Shown piece after piece: positions 18,290 to 26,505 of a DNA stretch of 64,000 nt; the stretch's first letter is position 1, and the number at the start of each line of letters is the position of its first letter. The DNA lies in contig NZ_CP012836.1 in NCBI RefSeq assembly GCF_001593605.1, positions 186,001 to 250,000 of the forward strand, given 5' to 3'. The DNA is from Algoriphagus sanaruensis. Its GTDB lineage: Bacteria > Bacteroidota > Bacteroidia > Cytophagales > Cyclobacteriaceae. Below the pieces are notes generated by a model. The model ran no database searches. It was not told the origin of the DNA and saw only the letters and a program-made list of their open reading frames with translations. The translations under genes were made by a program, and so were the position numbers.

Positions 18290-20739
18290 TATTCTCGAGT
18301 GTAGTTACCGATTCGAATCACGTCTGCAAATACTCCAGCCGCAGTCACATCTGCTCCCGCACCTGGACCTCGAATGATCATCGGGCGATCATGATAGCGA
18401 TCGGTGGTCAACAAGATCATGTTGTCACTTCCTTTCAAACTGGAGAAAGGATGGGATTCCGGTAAAGATTTCAAGCCAACTTTAGCTTTGCCATCTTCAA
18501 GTGTAGCCATGAAGCGCAATTTTTCACCTTTGGCTTTTGCATCAGCCAAGAGCTTAGCAAAGTCAGCGTCGTGACCTTTCAGCTTGTCAAAAAACTCATC
18601 CAACGTCTTGGCATGCTGACAGTCCGAAGGAACCATGCTTTGAATAGAAATATCGTCGAATTCCAATTCTTGCTCAGCTTCTCGACCAAGGATCAGGATT
18701 TTTCGGGCCACGTCCATTCCGCTCAGGTCATCCCGAGGGTCGGGTTCGGTATAGCCTTTTTCTTTGGCTACTTTCACCACTTCAGAGAAAGGCGCTCCAT
18801 TTTCGAGTTCGGAGAAAATAAAGTTCATCGAACCGCTTAGCACCGCTTCGATGCGGATGACTTTGTCCCCGGAAAGCATCAAATCCTGCAAGGTATTGAT
18901 CACCGGAAGTCCTGCAGCCACGTTGGTTTCGTAGAGAAATTTGACTCCTCGACGTTTTGCAATTCGTTTCAGCGCCCGGTAGTTTTCCATTGAAGAGGAA
19001 TTCGCCTTCTTATTTGGCGTTACTATGGCCACTTTAGCTTCCAAAATTCGAGCATAAGTATCCGCGACATCTTGACTGGCTGTGCAATCGACAAACACTG
19101 AATTGGAGAAGTTCATTTCCTCCATTTGAGTAATAAACTTATCCAAATCCATCGGTTGATCTGATTCACTCAATTCATGAGGATGCTTTAGATCAAAGCC
19201 ATCTTCGTGAAATGCCATGTATCGGCTATTGGCAATACCGTGAATCTGAACATCCAGCTCATTATCATTTAAAAGCTTGTGCTGTTGATGGGCAATCATT
19301 TTCATCAATGCTTTTCCAATCAGGCCTGTACCCACCAAAAACACGTGAAGCACTTTGTTTTCAGAAAGGAAAAATGCCTCATGCAGCGCGTTAAGAGCCT
19401 TTTGCAAATCAGGCTGTGGAATCACCGCTGAGATATTCAATTCTGAACTTCCTTGTGCAATAGCCGCAACGTTGATATTATTTTGTCCTAAAGCACGGAA
19501 CATACGGCCCGAAGCTCCCGGATTTTGCTTCATATTTTCCCCAACCACGGCGATCGTTGCCAAACCATGAAGCAGGGAAACCTGATCCATTTCTCCGGAT
19601 TTGATTTCATAGAAAAACTCCTTTTCGATCGCTTCCTTCGCCATGTACGATTCTTGCGTTTTGATCGCTAGGCAGATACTGTGCTCAGAGGATGCCTGGG
19701 AAATCAACACAATATTGACTTTTGCTTCAGCCAAAGCTTTGAAAACCCTACTTACCGTAGCTCCACCTTCAATCAAACCTGCACCCTGAACAGTCACGAT
19801 AGAAATATTTGACATCGAACTGATCCCTTTGATCAATGCACCATGGCTAACTTCTCCATTGATTAGAGTTCCTGGATTTTCAGGCTCAAAGGTGTTTTTG
19901 ATGTAAATCGGGATGTTTTTCTTCATTGCCGGCTGCATCGTGGCAGGGAAGATCACTTTAGCTCCAAAGTGAGAAAGCTCCATTGCCTCATTGTAGCTTA
20001 GCTGAGGAATGGTAAATGCGGTATAAACCAACTTTGGATCGGAGGTCAAAACTCCAGAAACGTCTGTCCAAATTTCAAGATCAGTCGCTTCCAAAGCTCC
20101 GGCAAATATGGCTGCTGTATAATCAGAACCCGATCTTCCCAAAGTGGTGGTTTCACCTTTGGCAGTAGACGCGATAAAGCCAGTAATAACTTTAACACCT
20201 TCATTTTGGGCAAAAAATTCTCGAATCAAAGAATTCGTGATTTCATAATCGACTCTAGCCTGACCAAAGCGATCATTGGTTCGGATGACATCTCGCGCAT
20301 CCACAAACTGCGTTTTGATGCCTTTTCCCGCCATAGCTTCCGCCAAGATGAATGCCGAAAGTCGCTCTCCAAAGCTGGCTACATAGTCAAGCGTCCGAGC
20401 TGAATTTTCTTTGATAAGAAAAATGCCGTGAAAAAGGTCCTCCAACTCTTTGAATCTGACCTTTACATAGGTCATCACAGTGGATTGGTTTTGGACAGCT
20501 ATGAGTTGACGGACAATGTCAAGATGCTTTTCTTCTAGGGTCTGAAGCAGATCTCGATAAGCTTGGTCACCTTCCCGGGCAAGCCTTGCGATGGTGAGTA
20601 AACTCTCAGTGACTCCTCCAAAAGCGGAAAAAACAACGGCTACTTCATGGTGTCTCAGCTTGTCCTGAAGGATGGCAAAAACTTTTTTGATATTCTCGGG
20701 GTTCGCTACGGATGAACCTCCAAACTTTATAATCTTCAT
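18289..20739 (-). CDS. thrA: Bifunctional aspartokinase / homoserine dehydrogenase
   Basis: Carries out the first and third steps of the aspartate-to-homoserine route. It has 816 residues: kinase domain (KFGGSS at 5-10, GRSGSDYTAA at 201-210), a central pair of ACT regulatory domains (about 310-455) and a homoserine dehydrogenase domain starting with the Rossmann motif VFLVGTGLIG (466-475). The fused layout is that of E. coli ThrA/MetL. ACT domains imply feedback inhibition, probably by threonine. Transcription or translation is probably also set by the leader peptide gene upstream. The product homoserine feeds both threonine and methionine synthesis. Confidence 0.97.
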   Translation of the reverse strand: MKIIKFGGSSVANPENIKKVFAILQDKLRHHEVAVVFSAFGGVTESLLTIARLAREGDQAYRDLLQTLEEKHLDIVRQLIAVQNQSTVMTYVKVRFKELEDLFHGIFLIKENSARTLDYVASFGERLSAFILAEAMAGKGIKTQFVDARDVIRTNDRFGQARVDYEITNSLIREFFAQNEGVKVITGFIASTAKGETTTLGRSGSDYTAAIFAGALEATDLEIWTDVSGVLTSDPKLVYTAFTIPQLSYNEAMELSHFGAKVIFPATMQPAMKKNIPIYIKNTFEPENPGTLINGEVSHGALIKGISSMSNISIVTVQGAGLIEGGATVSRVFKALAEAKVNIVLISQASSEHSICLAIKTQESYMAKEAIEKEFFYEIKSGEMDQVSLLHGLATIAVVGENMKQNPGASGRMFRALGQNNINVAAIAQGSSELNISAVIPQPDLQKALNALHEAFFLSENKVLHVFLVGTGLIGKALMKMIAHQQHKLLNDNELDVQIHGIANSRYMAFHEDGFDLKHPHELSESDQPMDLDKFITQMEEMNFSNSVFVDCTASQDVADTYARILEAKVAIVTPNKKANSSSMENYRALKRIAKRRGVKFLYETNVAAGLPVINTLQDLMLSGDKVIRIEAVLSGSMNFIFSELENGAPFSEVVKVAKEKGYTEPDPRDDLSGMDVARKILILGREAEQELEFDDISIQSMVPSDCQHAKTLDEFFDKLKGHDADFAKLLADAKAKGEKLRFMATLEDGKAKVGLKSLPESHPFSSLKGSDNMILLTTDRYHDRPMIIRGPGAGADVTAAGVFADVIRIGNYTRE

Positions 20740-20771
20740 AGTAAGAAATAGATTGCTGGAAACTTAAATCT

Positions 20772-20838
20772 GGCCAAAAGCTGGCCTCAGGGACGAGTAC
20801 TCAATGATCACGACGGGTCACCCCGTAATCATCGTGGT
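20772..20838 (-). promoter_or_regulatory. Candidate attenuator hairpins between thr leader and thrA
   Basis: On the minus strand ACGGG-GTGA-CCCGT forms a 5-bp stem capped by a GNRA-type loop and overlapping the leader stop codon. It can be extended either by CACG/CGTG or by ATGAT/ATCAT, which are mutually exclusive. A second small hairpin, GGCCA-GCTTT-TGGCC, follows about 35 nt before the thrA ATG. Neither has a strong T-run, so control might be by altered thrA translation rather than classical termination. Confidence 0.5.
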
Positions 20839-20931
20839 CATGGTGCTGGTAGTGGTGCAAAAAAAAGCAGCAGTCCCTCCCGTCATTGGGAAAGGCATTG
20901 AAAAATAAGATGTTTGAGCTGCTAGTGCCAT
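20818..20931 (-). CDS. thr operon leader peptide (37 codons)
   Basis: A short reading frame upstream of thrA, from ATG 20931 to TGA 20818. Of 37 codons 10 are Thr and 5 are Met including the start, with one Ile. The C-terminal end is the densest: CTTTSTMTTMITG, directly before the stop. This is the layout of the E. coli thr leader (Thr/Ile-rich), with Met taking a larger share, which fits an operon that makes the common precursor homoserine. A shorter version from the second Met (20898) is possible. Hairpins overlap the stop codon. No SD is seen, as is usual in this phylum. A promoter with correct spacing lies 20 nt upstream. Confidence 0.8.
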   Translation of the reverse strand: MALAAQTSYFSMPFPMTGGTAAFFCTTTSTMTTMITG

Positions 20932-20951
20932 GGGTCGGTGAGTTGACTTGA

Positions 20952-20983
20952 CAATCTTAAGGTGAAAAAACGGTTTAGACAAA
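20952..20983 (-). promoter_or_regulatory. thr operon promoter
   Basis: On the minus strand TTTG (20983-20980) is followed after 20 nt by TAAGATTG (20959-20952), one mismatch from TAnnTTTG. Transcription would start near 20946, giving a leader of about 15 nt before the leader-peptide ATG. Confidence 0.55.
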
Positions 20984-21128
20984 TAATCGAAAAAGGAAAT
21001 TGAATTTTTTTAGGTTTTTTTCATTAAATCATTGAATCCATTGCTCATTTTATAAAAACTTCTGGAATTTCTTACGCTTTTAAATTTCCTGACCTCCAAA
21101 ATCCAACTCTAAACACATGTATAAAAAA

Positions 21129-21151
21129 AAGCTCTTCCGAAAGAAGAGCTT
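21129..21151 (-). terminator. Terminator after the Gre-like gene
   Basis: The stem AAGCTCTTC/GAAGAGCTT with a 5-nt loop is followed on the minus strand by eight T residues. Loop and closing bases (CTTC-TTTCG-GAAG on the minus strand) are the same as in the terminator at 10213. Confidence 0.9.
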
Positions 21152-21173
21152 ATTGATTTAGGATGATTCCAGA

Positions 21174-21629
21174 TCAAACCAATTCTTCGATGGAATGCAT
21201 TTTTCCTCTGAAATTCACTTGTTCATTTTTCTTTTTTCCAATCATTAATTCTCCTAAAGGCGAATTTCTACTCATCAAAAACACAGAAGCACCATCGCAT
21301 TTGACCTGACCTAGACTGATCGCAATCAAATACCATTGCCCGGCCAATTTAACCAATGCACCTTCTTGCACACTTGCTGGAGTTTCTTTGATGGTATTGA
21401 GACGATAGAGTTCTTCTAAATCAGCTTTGCTCTGCTTCAGTTGCTTTTCGATGGTATTCAGATCCTGAGTCATGGTCTCCCGGCCTGTTTCATATTTATC
21501 TCCAGCGCTGTTTTTTTCCTCTTCGAGGATACTCTCGATGATGTTTATTCGCTCTTGATTAAGCAAAGATTCCTTTTGCTTAAGCTGATCAATGGCCGTC
21601 TGATAGACTTTGGCCTTAAATTCATTCAT
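21174..21629 (-). CDS. GreA/GreB-like protein
   Basis: A 151-residue protein with an N-terminal helical coiled-coil (about 1-85, with many K/E/Q) and a C-terminal domain containing SPLGELMIGKK, the signature of the GreA/GreB C-terminal domain that binds the RNA polymerase secondary channel rim. It is close in size to GreA (about 158). The tip of the coiled-coil does not obviously show the two acidic residues used for transcript cleavage, so it may bind polymerase without being a cleavage factor. Similar Bacteroidota proteins are often mislabelled as 3-oxoacyl-ACP synthase. It lies 8 nt after the NTF2-like gene and is probably cotranscribed with it. Confidence 0.75.
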   Translation of the reverse strand: MNEFKAKVYQTAIDQLKQKESLLNQERINIIESILEEEKNSAGDKYETGRETMTQDLNTIEKQLKQSKADLEELYRLNTIKETPASVQEGALVKLAGQWYLIAISLGQVKCDGASVFLMSRNSPLGELMIGKKKNEQVNFRGKMHSIEELV

Positions 21630-21637
21630 GTGGTTAA

Positions 21638-22093
21638 TTATTGGCAGTTTTCTTTTCTACGCGTATCAATGATGTAAACAATTTTCCAGCCCTCTGCTAA
21701 TTTGACCAGCTGGAATGAGTTGACGCCACAATGGCTAAAATTGCCATTGACGAAAAATTTATAAGGAGTCCATGCTGAAGCCATGGTGCCATCTACCTTG
21801 ATTTGATAGTCCAATATTTGCTCATCAAGCATAGTTTCAGCAGGTGTTGAAGCGATTCGCTGGACAAAATCCGCCACGGCATTGCTACCCACTGAACTTC
21901 CTTCAGGCTTGGCAATAACCGTCTGCATCAAGGCATCTTTTGAAAAGGCAGCAGCTACCTGATCGGCATTTTTACTTTTCATCCCTTCAAAAAGACTTCG
22001 AATGACTGATTCCACTTCTTGCTCTGGGGTTTGGCCAAAGCCCGTGAAAATTGCACCGATTAGGATAGCTATGGTTAAAATGGATTTTTTCAT
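21638..22093 (-). CDS. Secreted NTF2-like (SnoaL/DUF4440-type) protein
   Basis: A 151-residue protein with a cleavable signal peptide (MKKSILTIAILIGAIFTGFGQ) and a single NTF2-like cone fold. Typical features are EQEVESVIRSLFEGMKSKNADQVAAAFSKDA at the start and a closing GWKIVYIIDTRR strand. The start is ATG 22093; a TTG at 22102 is less likely. No catalytic residues can be assigned; such proteins bind small ligands or act as cryptic isomerases. It directly follows the SDR gene (5 nt), so the pair probably works on a related substrate or is simply coexpressed. Confidence 0.78.
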   Translation of the reverse strand: MKKSILTIAILIGAIFTGFGQTPEQEVESVIRSLFEGMKSKNADQVAAAFSKDALMQTVIAKPEGSSVGSNAVADFVQRIASTPAETMLDEQILDYQIKVDGTMASAWTPYKFFVNGNFSHCGVNSFQLVKLAEGWKIVYIIDTRRKENCQ

Positions 22094-22098
22094 AAGAA

Positions 22099-22776
22099 TC
22101 AAACCCCTCCAAATAGTTTAAAGGTCATATTTCGTAATGCTGGAGTATTAACGGCATAATGCATCGCCTCTGCTATGTCAGCCGGATTAACCCATTTGGA
22201 AAAATCCGAATCTGGCATAGAATCGCGATTTGCTTTTGTATCAATTATACTCGGCACAAAGATATGCGAGCGAATCTCAGTCCCCTTGATTTCTTCCGCC
22301 AAAATTTCAGCCAAAGAAATCACCAGTTTTTTACTTAAAGCATAAGCAACTGAAGAAGTGGCATCGGCCAATTGAAGTGCGGGGCGAGCGCCTACAAATA
22401 AAAAAGTCCCTTTGTTCTGCTTCTTGAATACGGGAAGAAAGCTTTGCACCAGGTTAAATGCGCTGAAAAAATTTAGGGTGAACATCTTATTCAAATCTTC
22501 CATTTTGGTCTCCTCGATCGACCCCAATGCAAATCCCCCGACAATCATGGCAATGGCGTCAATTTCTCCGTACTGCATTTGGCATTCTTTCACAAAATCC
22601 AAAACTGCTGCAGAATTGGTCACATCTACCTCATAGGTATCATCTGCTTCTTCAGCACTTTCTCCTGAATCAGGGCGAAGTAATCCAATAACATAATAGC
22701 CTTCACGTTTGAACTTCTCGACCACAGCCGACCCCAATGCACCTGCTGCTCCTGTTACTATAATATTTCTACTCAT
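22099..22776 (-). CDS. Short-chain dehydrogenase/reductase
   Basis: A 225-residue classical SDR. The cofactor loop is TGAAGALGSAV (7-17), and the acidic residue in YEVDVTN suggests NAD-type binding near the adenine. The catalytic Tyr-Lys pair is in YALSKK with a Ser upstream (ATSSVAYALSKK). Substrate is unknown. First gene of a three-gene run with the NTF2-like and Gre-like genes; divergent from mscS. Confidence 0.87.
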   Translation of the reverse strand: MSRNIIVTGAAGALGSAVVEKFKREGYYVIGLLRPDSGESAEEADDTYEVDVTNSAAVLDFVKECQMQYGEIDAIAMIVGGFALGSIEETKMEDLNKMFTLNFFSAFNLVQSFLPVFKKQNKGTFLFVGARPALQLADATSSVAYALSKKLVISLAEILAEEIKGTEIRSHIFVPSIIDTKANRDSMPDSDFSKWVNPADIAEAMHYAVNTPALRNMTFKLFGGV

Positions 22777-22795
22777 ATCTCCGATCTTTCAATCC

Positions 22796-22803
22796 TATAT
22801 TTG
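22796..22803 (+). promoter_or_regulatory. -7 box (TATATTTG) upstream of the MscS gene
   Basis: Exact TAnnTTTG match 30 nt before the MscS-family ATG. No clear -33 TTTG at the right distance. Confidence 0.4.
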
Positions 22804-22833
22804 CTAAAATAGGCTTTATTTTTCTATTCAGAC

Positions 22834-23727
22834 ATGAATCAGCTCAAATCCAGCATTCGAATCAAGGAAAACACACGCAGAAGAAACTTTGCCTTCAAAT
22901 TCATTTTCCTGATCCTATTAGAAATCCTATACAATTTCGACACCTTCATTCATCTGGAATTTGAAAAATACCCGATTTTAAATCACGTCGGTCGAGCCTT
23001 GATTTTTTTACTCAGTGCCAATTTGATTTTTTCTCTGGGAAGATTTATCACGTTGGGCGTGTACCTCCGACAACGAGAAGACTCCAAGGTTCAGCCTAAT
23101 TTTGTGGTAGGAATAGACCGAATTGCCACACTTTTAAATGTAATCGCCATTCTTATTTCCCTGATGTTGGCCTTTGGAATCCGCCCATTGGAATTTTTGA
23201 CCAGTATCACCATTGTGGCAGCGGCGATTGCACTTTTGACCAAAGAATACATCACCAATATCGTCAATGGATTGATCATGATGTTTTCGGATCAATTGGA
23301 GATCGGCGATAAAATCCAAATCGGTAAACACACGGGCTTCATTAGAGACATAACTCTGATTAATCTTGTCTTGAAAAATGACTCAGGAGAGATTATCCTT
23401 ATCCCGAATACAATGGCACTCACGAGTGATGTCGTCAATTTTTCAAAAAACAATACTCACCAAGTCATATTTGATTTTGAGGTCCCATCCAATCAGGATT
23501 TGGACCTCAATGCATTAGAAAAACATCTCTGCGCACCATTGGAAGGGCATCAAGAAGTAGTCTTTGTGGATGGAGCTCAACTCAATGTGATCGAACGAAA
23601 AGCTGACAACTTGCTCATCCGATTCCAATTTCCAATCAGATCAGGAGAAAAATCAAAGGAGATTCAGCTCAAAAAAGAAATCAATCAAGCCCTACTCCAT
23701 TGGAATTATGAAAGCAGAAAAGCCTAA
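22834..23727 (+). CDS. Small-conductance mechanosensitive channel (MscS family)
   Basis: A 297-residue MscS-type channel that would release solutes on hypo-osmotic shock. There are three to four membrane segments (about 20-40, 55-75, 90-112 and 118-137), and the last is the pore-lining TM3 region TSITIVAAAIALLTKEYITN. The beta-domain follows (GDKIQIGKHTGFIRDITLINLVLKN) with the usual NTMALTSDVVNFS end. Length is close to the E. coli protein (286). The 3' end overlaps the alkyltransferase-like gene by 20 nt. Confidence 0.9.
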   Translation: MNQLKSSIRIKENTRRRNFAFKFIFLILLEILYNFDTFIHLEFEKYPILNHVGRALIFLLSANLIFSLGRFITLGVYLRQREDSKVQPNFVVGIDRIATLLNVIAILISLMLAFGIRPLEFLTSITIVAAAIALLTKEYITNIVNGLIMMFSDQLEIGDKIQIGKHTGFIRDITLINLVLKNDSGEIILIPNTMALTSDVVNFSKNNTHQVIFDFEVPSNQDLDLNALEKHLCAPLEGHQEVVFVDGAQLNVIERKADNLLIRFQFPIRSGEKSKEIQLKKEINQALLHWNYESRKA

Positions 23728-24046
23728 CTATTTTGACCTTGTATATCAGGTTGTTCGGGAAATACCGAAGGGACGAGTGACTAGTTATGGTGCAATTGCC
23801 AATTATCTCGGCTTAAAAAGCGGGGCAAGAATGGTTGGCTACGCGATGAATGCCGCACATGCACTTCCAGATGTCCCTGCCCAGCGCGTAGTGAATCGAC
23901 AAGGATTGCTAACTGGTAAGCATCATTTTGGTAGTCCAACACGAATGCAGGAGTTACTCGAAGGCGATGGTGTGCAAATTGAAAATGATCAGGTTGTCAA
24001 TTTCGAAGCTGTATTTTGGGATCCAGAAAAAGAGCTTGGCTTTTAA
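23708..24046 (+). CDS. Alkyltransferase-like protein (ATL), no acceptor Cys
   Basis: A 112-residue MGMT C-terminal-domain protein that recognises O6-alkylguanine in DNA. The helix-turn-helix and arginine-finger region is GRVTSYGAIANYLGLKSGARMVGYAM. The active-site PCHRV of true methyltransferases is here P57-A-Q-R-V, so it cannot accept the alkyl group and should act as a damage flag for nucleotide excision repair, like other ATLs. It overlaps mscS by 20 nt at its start. Its stop overlaps the stop of the convergent symporter gene by 4 nt, leaving no room for a terminator. Confidence 0.9.
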   Translation: MKAEKPNYFDLVYQVVREIPKGRVTSYGAIANYLGLKSGARMVGYAMNAAHALPDVPAQRVVNRQGLLTGKHHFGSPTRMQELLEGDGVQIENDQVVNFEAVFWDPEKELGF

Positions 24047-25488
24047 TCTTTTTTGCGCAGCAGATAAAGTCCCAAGAACATCAAAGCTCCATTTAGAATC
24101 AATGCTTCAAATCCGAATTTATAACCCCAGAGCCATTTTTCGGAGTTAGAACTTATTATAAATGTCAGGATAGGAGCCAAAATTGCAACGAGCGGAACCC
24201 ATCGGTCTTTGGTTTTCCATTTGGTAAAAAGCCCAAAACTATAAAGCCCTAAAAGTGGCCCATAGGTATAACCTGCGATGATAAATACCGAGTTGATCAC
24301 ACTTTGATCATTGAGAAAGTAAAAGCCCAAAATCAACACATACATCAATGCCGTAAAGGAGAGATGGACTTTTTTTCGGATCGCCACGCGTTTTTCAGCA
24401 GGATATTTTCGCTCAATTTCCAAGAAATCAAAGCAAAATGAGGTAGTCAAAGCTGTAAGTGTAGAATCTGCACTGGAGTAGGCAGCAGCTGTAATTCCCA
24501 GAACAAAAACGATTCCTGCAAACGCTGAAAAATGTTGGGTCGCCAAAAGTGGAAAAAGTTCGTCGGATCGGGCTGGTAGCTGAATTCCTTTTGCTTCGGC
24601 ATAGAGATAAAGCATCACACCCAAGGACAAAAACAGCAAGTTAACCACCACCAAAATTGTGGTGAACCAAAACATGTTTTTCTGTGCATCCCCCAAGGTT
24701 CTGCAGGTAAGATTTTTCTGCATCATGTCTTGATCCAATCCGGTCATGACAATTGTGATAAATGCACCAGAAATAAACTGTTTAAAGAAATTTGTACCGG
24801 ACTTCCAATCCCAATTGAAGATGCTGGATCGCTGATCCTCGGCGACTCGAGAAACATATTCTCCCATGCTTTGGATTCCCAAATCTTTTCCAATCAGGAA
24901 AATGGTAATCACCACCGCCAAGAGCATAAATAATGTCTGTAAGGTATCGGTCCAAACCACCGTTTTAATACCTCCACGGTGTGTGTATAACCAAATCAAC
25001 CCGACAGTAATTAATACTGAAACCCAAAATGGAATTCCTAGCGCATCAAAAAGAATCAACTGAAGGACACTCGCTACTAAATACAACCGAAGCGAAGAAC
25101 CCAAAGCCCGTGAAAGGATAAAGAAAAACGAACCTGTTTTATAGGACCAAAACCCGAATCGATCCTCCAAATACGAGTAGATAGAGACTAAGTTGAGGCG
25201 GTAATATAGAGGCAATAAAACCTTAGCAATCGTGAAATATCCCAAGGTATATCCCAAAACAACTTGAAAGTAAAAGAAGTTAGAATTGCCGACTTCTCCT
25301 GGTACTGAAATAAAGGTCACTCCAGAAAGTGAGGCCCCGATCATCCCGAAGGCCACCAAAAACCATGGGGATTGGCGATCACCGGTAAAAAAGGTGTCTG
25401 AGGTAACTTTTCTGGATGTAAACCAGGAAATCAAAAAAAGTAGCAAGAAATAACCCGAGATAACCCAGAGAACCAATTGAAAATTCAT
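24043..25488 (-). CDS. Sodium:solute symporter family protein
   Basis: A 481-residue SSS-family (SLC5-like) transporter with about 13 membrane segments. Recognisable parts are the N-terminal ASLSGVTFISVPGEVG loop, RGGIKTVVWTDTLQTLFML (TM5-6 signature region), MTGLDQDMMQKNLTCR and ITAAAYSSADSTLTALTTSFCFDF (Na2-site Ser residues). It moves an unidentified organic solute with Na+ into the cell. It stands alone and faces the ATL gene with overlapping stop codons. Confidence 0.9.
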   Translation of the reverse strand: MNFQLVLWVISGYFLLLFLISWFTSRKVTSDTFFTGDRQSPWFLVAFGMIGASLSGVTFISVPGEVGNSNFFYFQVVLGYTLGYFTIAKVLLPLYYRLNLVSIYSYLEDRFGFWSYKTGSFFFILSRALGSSLRLYLVASVLQLILFDALGIPFWVSVLITVGLIWLYTHRGGIKTVVWTDTLQTLFMLLAVVITIFLIGKDLGIQSMGEYVSRVAEDQRSSIFNWDWKSGTNFFKQFISGAFITIVMTGLDQDMMQKNLTCRTLGDAQKNMFWFTTILVVVNLLFLSLGVMLYLYAEAKGIQLPARSDELFPLLATQHFSAFAGIVFVLGITAAAYSSADSTLTALTTSFCFDFLEIERKYPAEKRVAIRKKVHLSFTALMYVLILGFYFLNDQSVINSVFIIAGYTYGPLLGLYSFGLFTKWKTKDRWVPLVAILAPILTFIISSNSEKWLWGYKFGFEALILNGALMFLGLYLLRKKD

Positions 25489-25528
25489 ATTACAGAAGGC
25501 TGAAGGTCGCTAAGTTGTCCATTATTCT

Positions 25529-25536
25529 TAATTTTG
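25529..25536 (+). promoter_or_regulatory. -7 box (TAATTTTG) 4 nt before clpS
   Basis: Exact TAnnTTTG match separated from the clpS ATG by CAAA. With the usual distance from box to transcription start, the mRNA would begin at or beside the start codon. No -33 TTTG at 19-21 nt. Confidence 0.45.
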
Positions 25537-25540
25537 CAAA

Positions 25541-25834
25541 ATGATAGAATTCAACCATTCACTTCCAGAGATTGAAGAAATTGAGCTTCTGCTTGAAGAA
25601 ATACTGGATCAGGAAGCGTCTGAACTTGTAGTCTTCAATGATGACGTCAATACTTTTGAACATGTGATTCAAGTTTTGATGAAAGTCTGTAACCATACTC
25701 AAGAACAAGCTGAGCAGTGTACACTGATCATCCATTATAAAGGAAAGTGCTCAGTCAAAAAAGGATCTAGATCTGAACTCAAGCCCATGTGTGAGGCGAT
25801 CTTGGACTCTGGAATTCAAGCTGCCATTCTTTAA
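25541..25834 (+). CDS. clpS: ClpS, adaptor of ClpAP/ClpCP protease
   Basis: A 97-residue N-end-rule adaptor. The ligand-pocket motif VVFNDDVNTFEHVIQVLMKV contains the conserved N-D-D and T/F residues, and the HYKGKCSVKKG strand follows. Length is usual. Its first residues include an acidic stretch that would insert into the unfoldase. It is followed after 12 nt by recR and is probably cotranscribed with it. Confidence 0.93.
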   Translation: MIEFNHSLPEIEEIELLLEEILDQEASELVVFNDDVNTFEHVIQVLMKVCNHTQEQAEQCTLIIHYKGKCSVKKGSRSELKPMCEAILDSGIQAAIL

Positions 25835-25846
25835 ATCTCTGCTCCC

Positions 25847-26455
25847 TTGAATTTCCCTTCTAAACTTATCGAAAACGCGGTCACGGAAATTTCCAGACTT
25901 CCGGGCATTGGAAAAAAGACGGCACTTCGCCTAGCCTTGCACCTTCTCAGACAGCCAGAAGTATTTTCTGAAGCGCTTTCTGCAAGCATTCTTGAAATGA
26001 GGCAAAAGACTCAGTACTGCCGAGTTTGTCATAACATTTCGGACGAAGAGGTTTGTTCGATCTGCGAAAGCCACCGAAGGGATCGAGCTACTGTTTGTGT
26101 GGTGGAGGATATCCGGGATGTATTAGCGATTGAAAACACCAACCAATTTCAAGGGGTATATCATGTACTTGGGGGAGTGATTTCTCCGATTCAAGGGATC
26201 GGCCCCGATAACCTAACCATCGAAAGCCTGATCAATAGAATCGGCATGGGAGAAATCAAAGAAGTAATCCTTGCGCTTTCGGCTACAATGGAAGGAGACA
26301 CCACTTCATTTTACTTAGGAAAAAGACTGAAGGAAAGCGGCGTCAAGGTTAGCACGATTGCCAGAGGCATCCCGGTTGGGGGAGAACTCGAATTTACAGA
26401 TGAAGTGACCTTAGGAAGAAGTATTCTGACAAGGATAAATTATTCTCAGGATTAA
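25847..26455 (+). CDS. recR: Recombination mediator RecR
   Basis: Works with RecO (and RecF) to load RecA on gapped DNA. The 202 residues have an N-terminal helix-hairpin-helix ([13 protein letters not shown], 18-30), a four-Cys zinc finger (C58, C61, C70, C73) and a Toprim domain beginning CVVEDIRD. The start is TTG at 25847, chosen because the family N-terminus MNFPSKLIE begins exactly there and no ATG lies between the clpS stop and the conserved sequence. A weak start codon right after clpS may lower its translation. Confidence 0.96.
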   Translation: MNFPSKLIENAVTEISRLPGIGKKTALRLALHLLRQPEVFSEALSASILEMRQKTQYCRVCHNISDEEVCSICESHRRDRATVCVVEDIRDVLAIENTNQFQGVYHVLGGVISPIQGIGPDNLTIESLINRIGMGEIKEVILALSATMEGDTTSFYLGKRLKESGVKVSTIARGIPVGGELEFTDEVTLGRSILTRINYSQD

Positions 26456-26463
26456 AGAAATTA

Positions 26464-26494
26464 TTTGGTTCAAACCAATCTCAGTCTATATTTG
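26464..26494 (+). promoter_or_regulatory. Promoter of the tRNA-Ala cluster
   Basis: TTTG (26464-26467), a 19-nt spacer and TATATTTG (26487-26494) match the Bacteroidota consensus fully. It sits 11 nt before the first tRNA-like unit, not next to the intact tRNA, and would transcribe units a, b and tRNA-Ala together. The tRNA-Phe promoter at 51204 has the same spacing. Confidence 0.85.
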
Positions 26495-26505
26495 CACCTC
26501 GAATT

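Noticed and set aside
20740..20983. T-box or amino-acid riboswitch before thrA
   Set aside because: No T-box sequence is seen, and a Thr/Met-coding leader frame explains the region better.
24610..25063. Plus-strand frames inside the symporter gene
   Set aside because: They are out-of-frame shadows of a clear SSS-family transporter on the minus strand.
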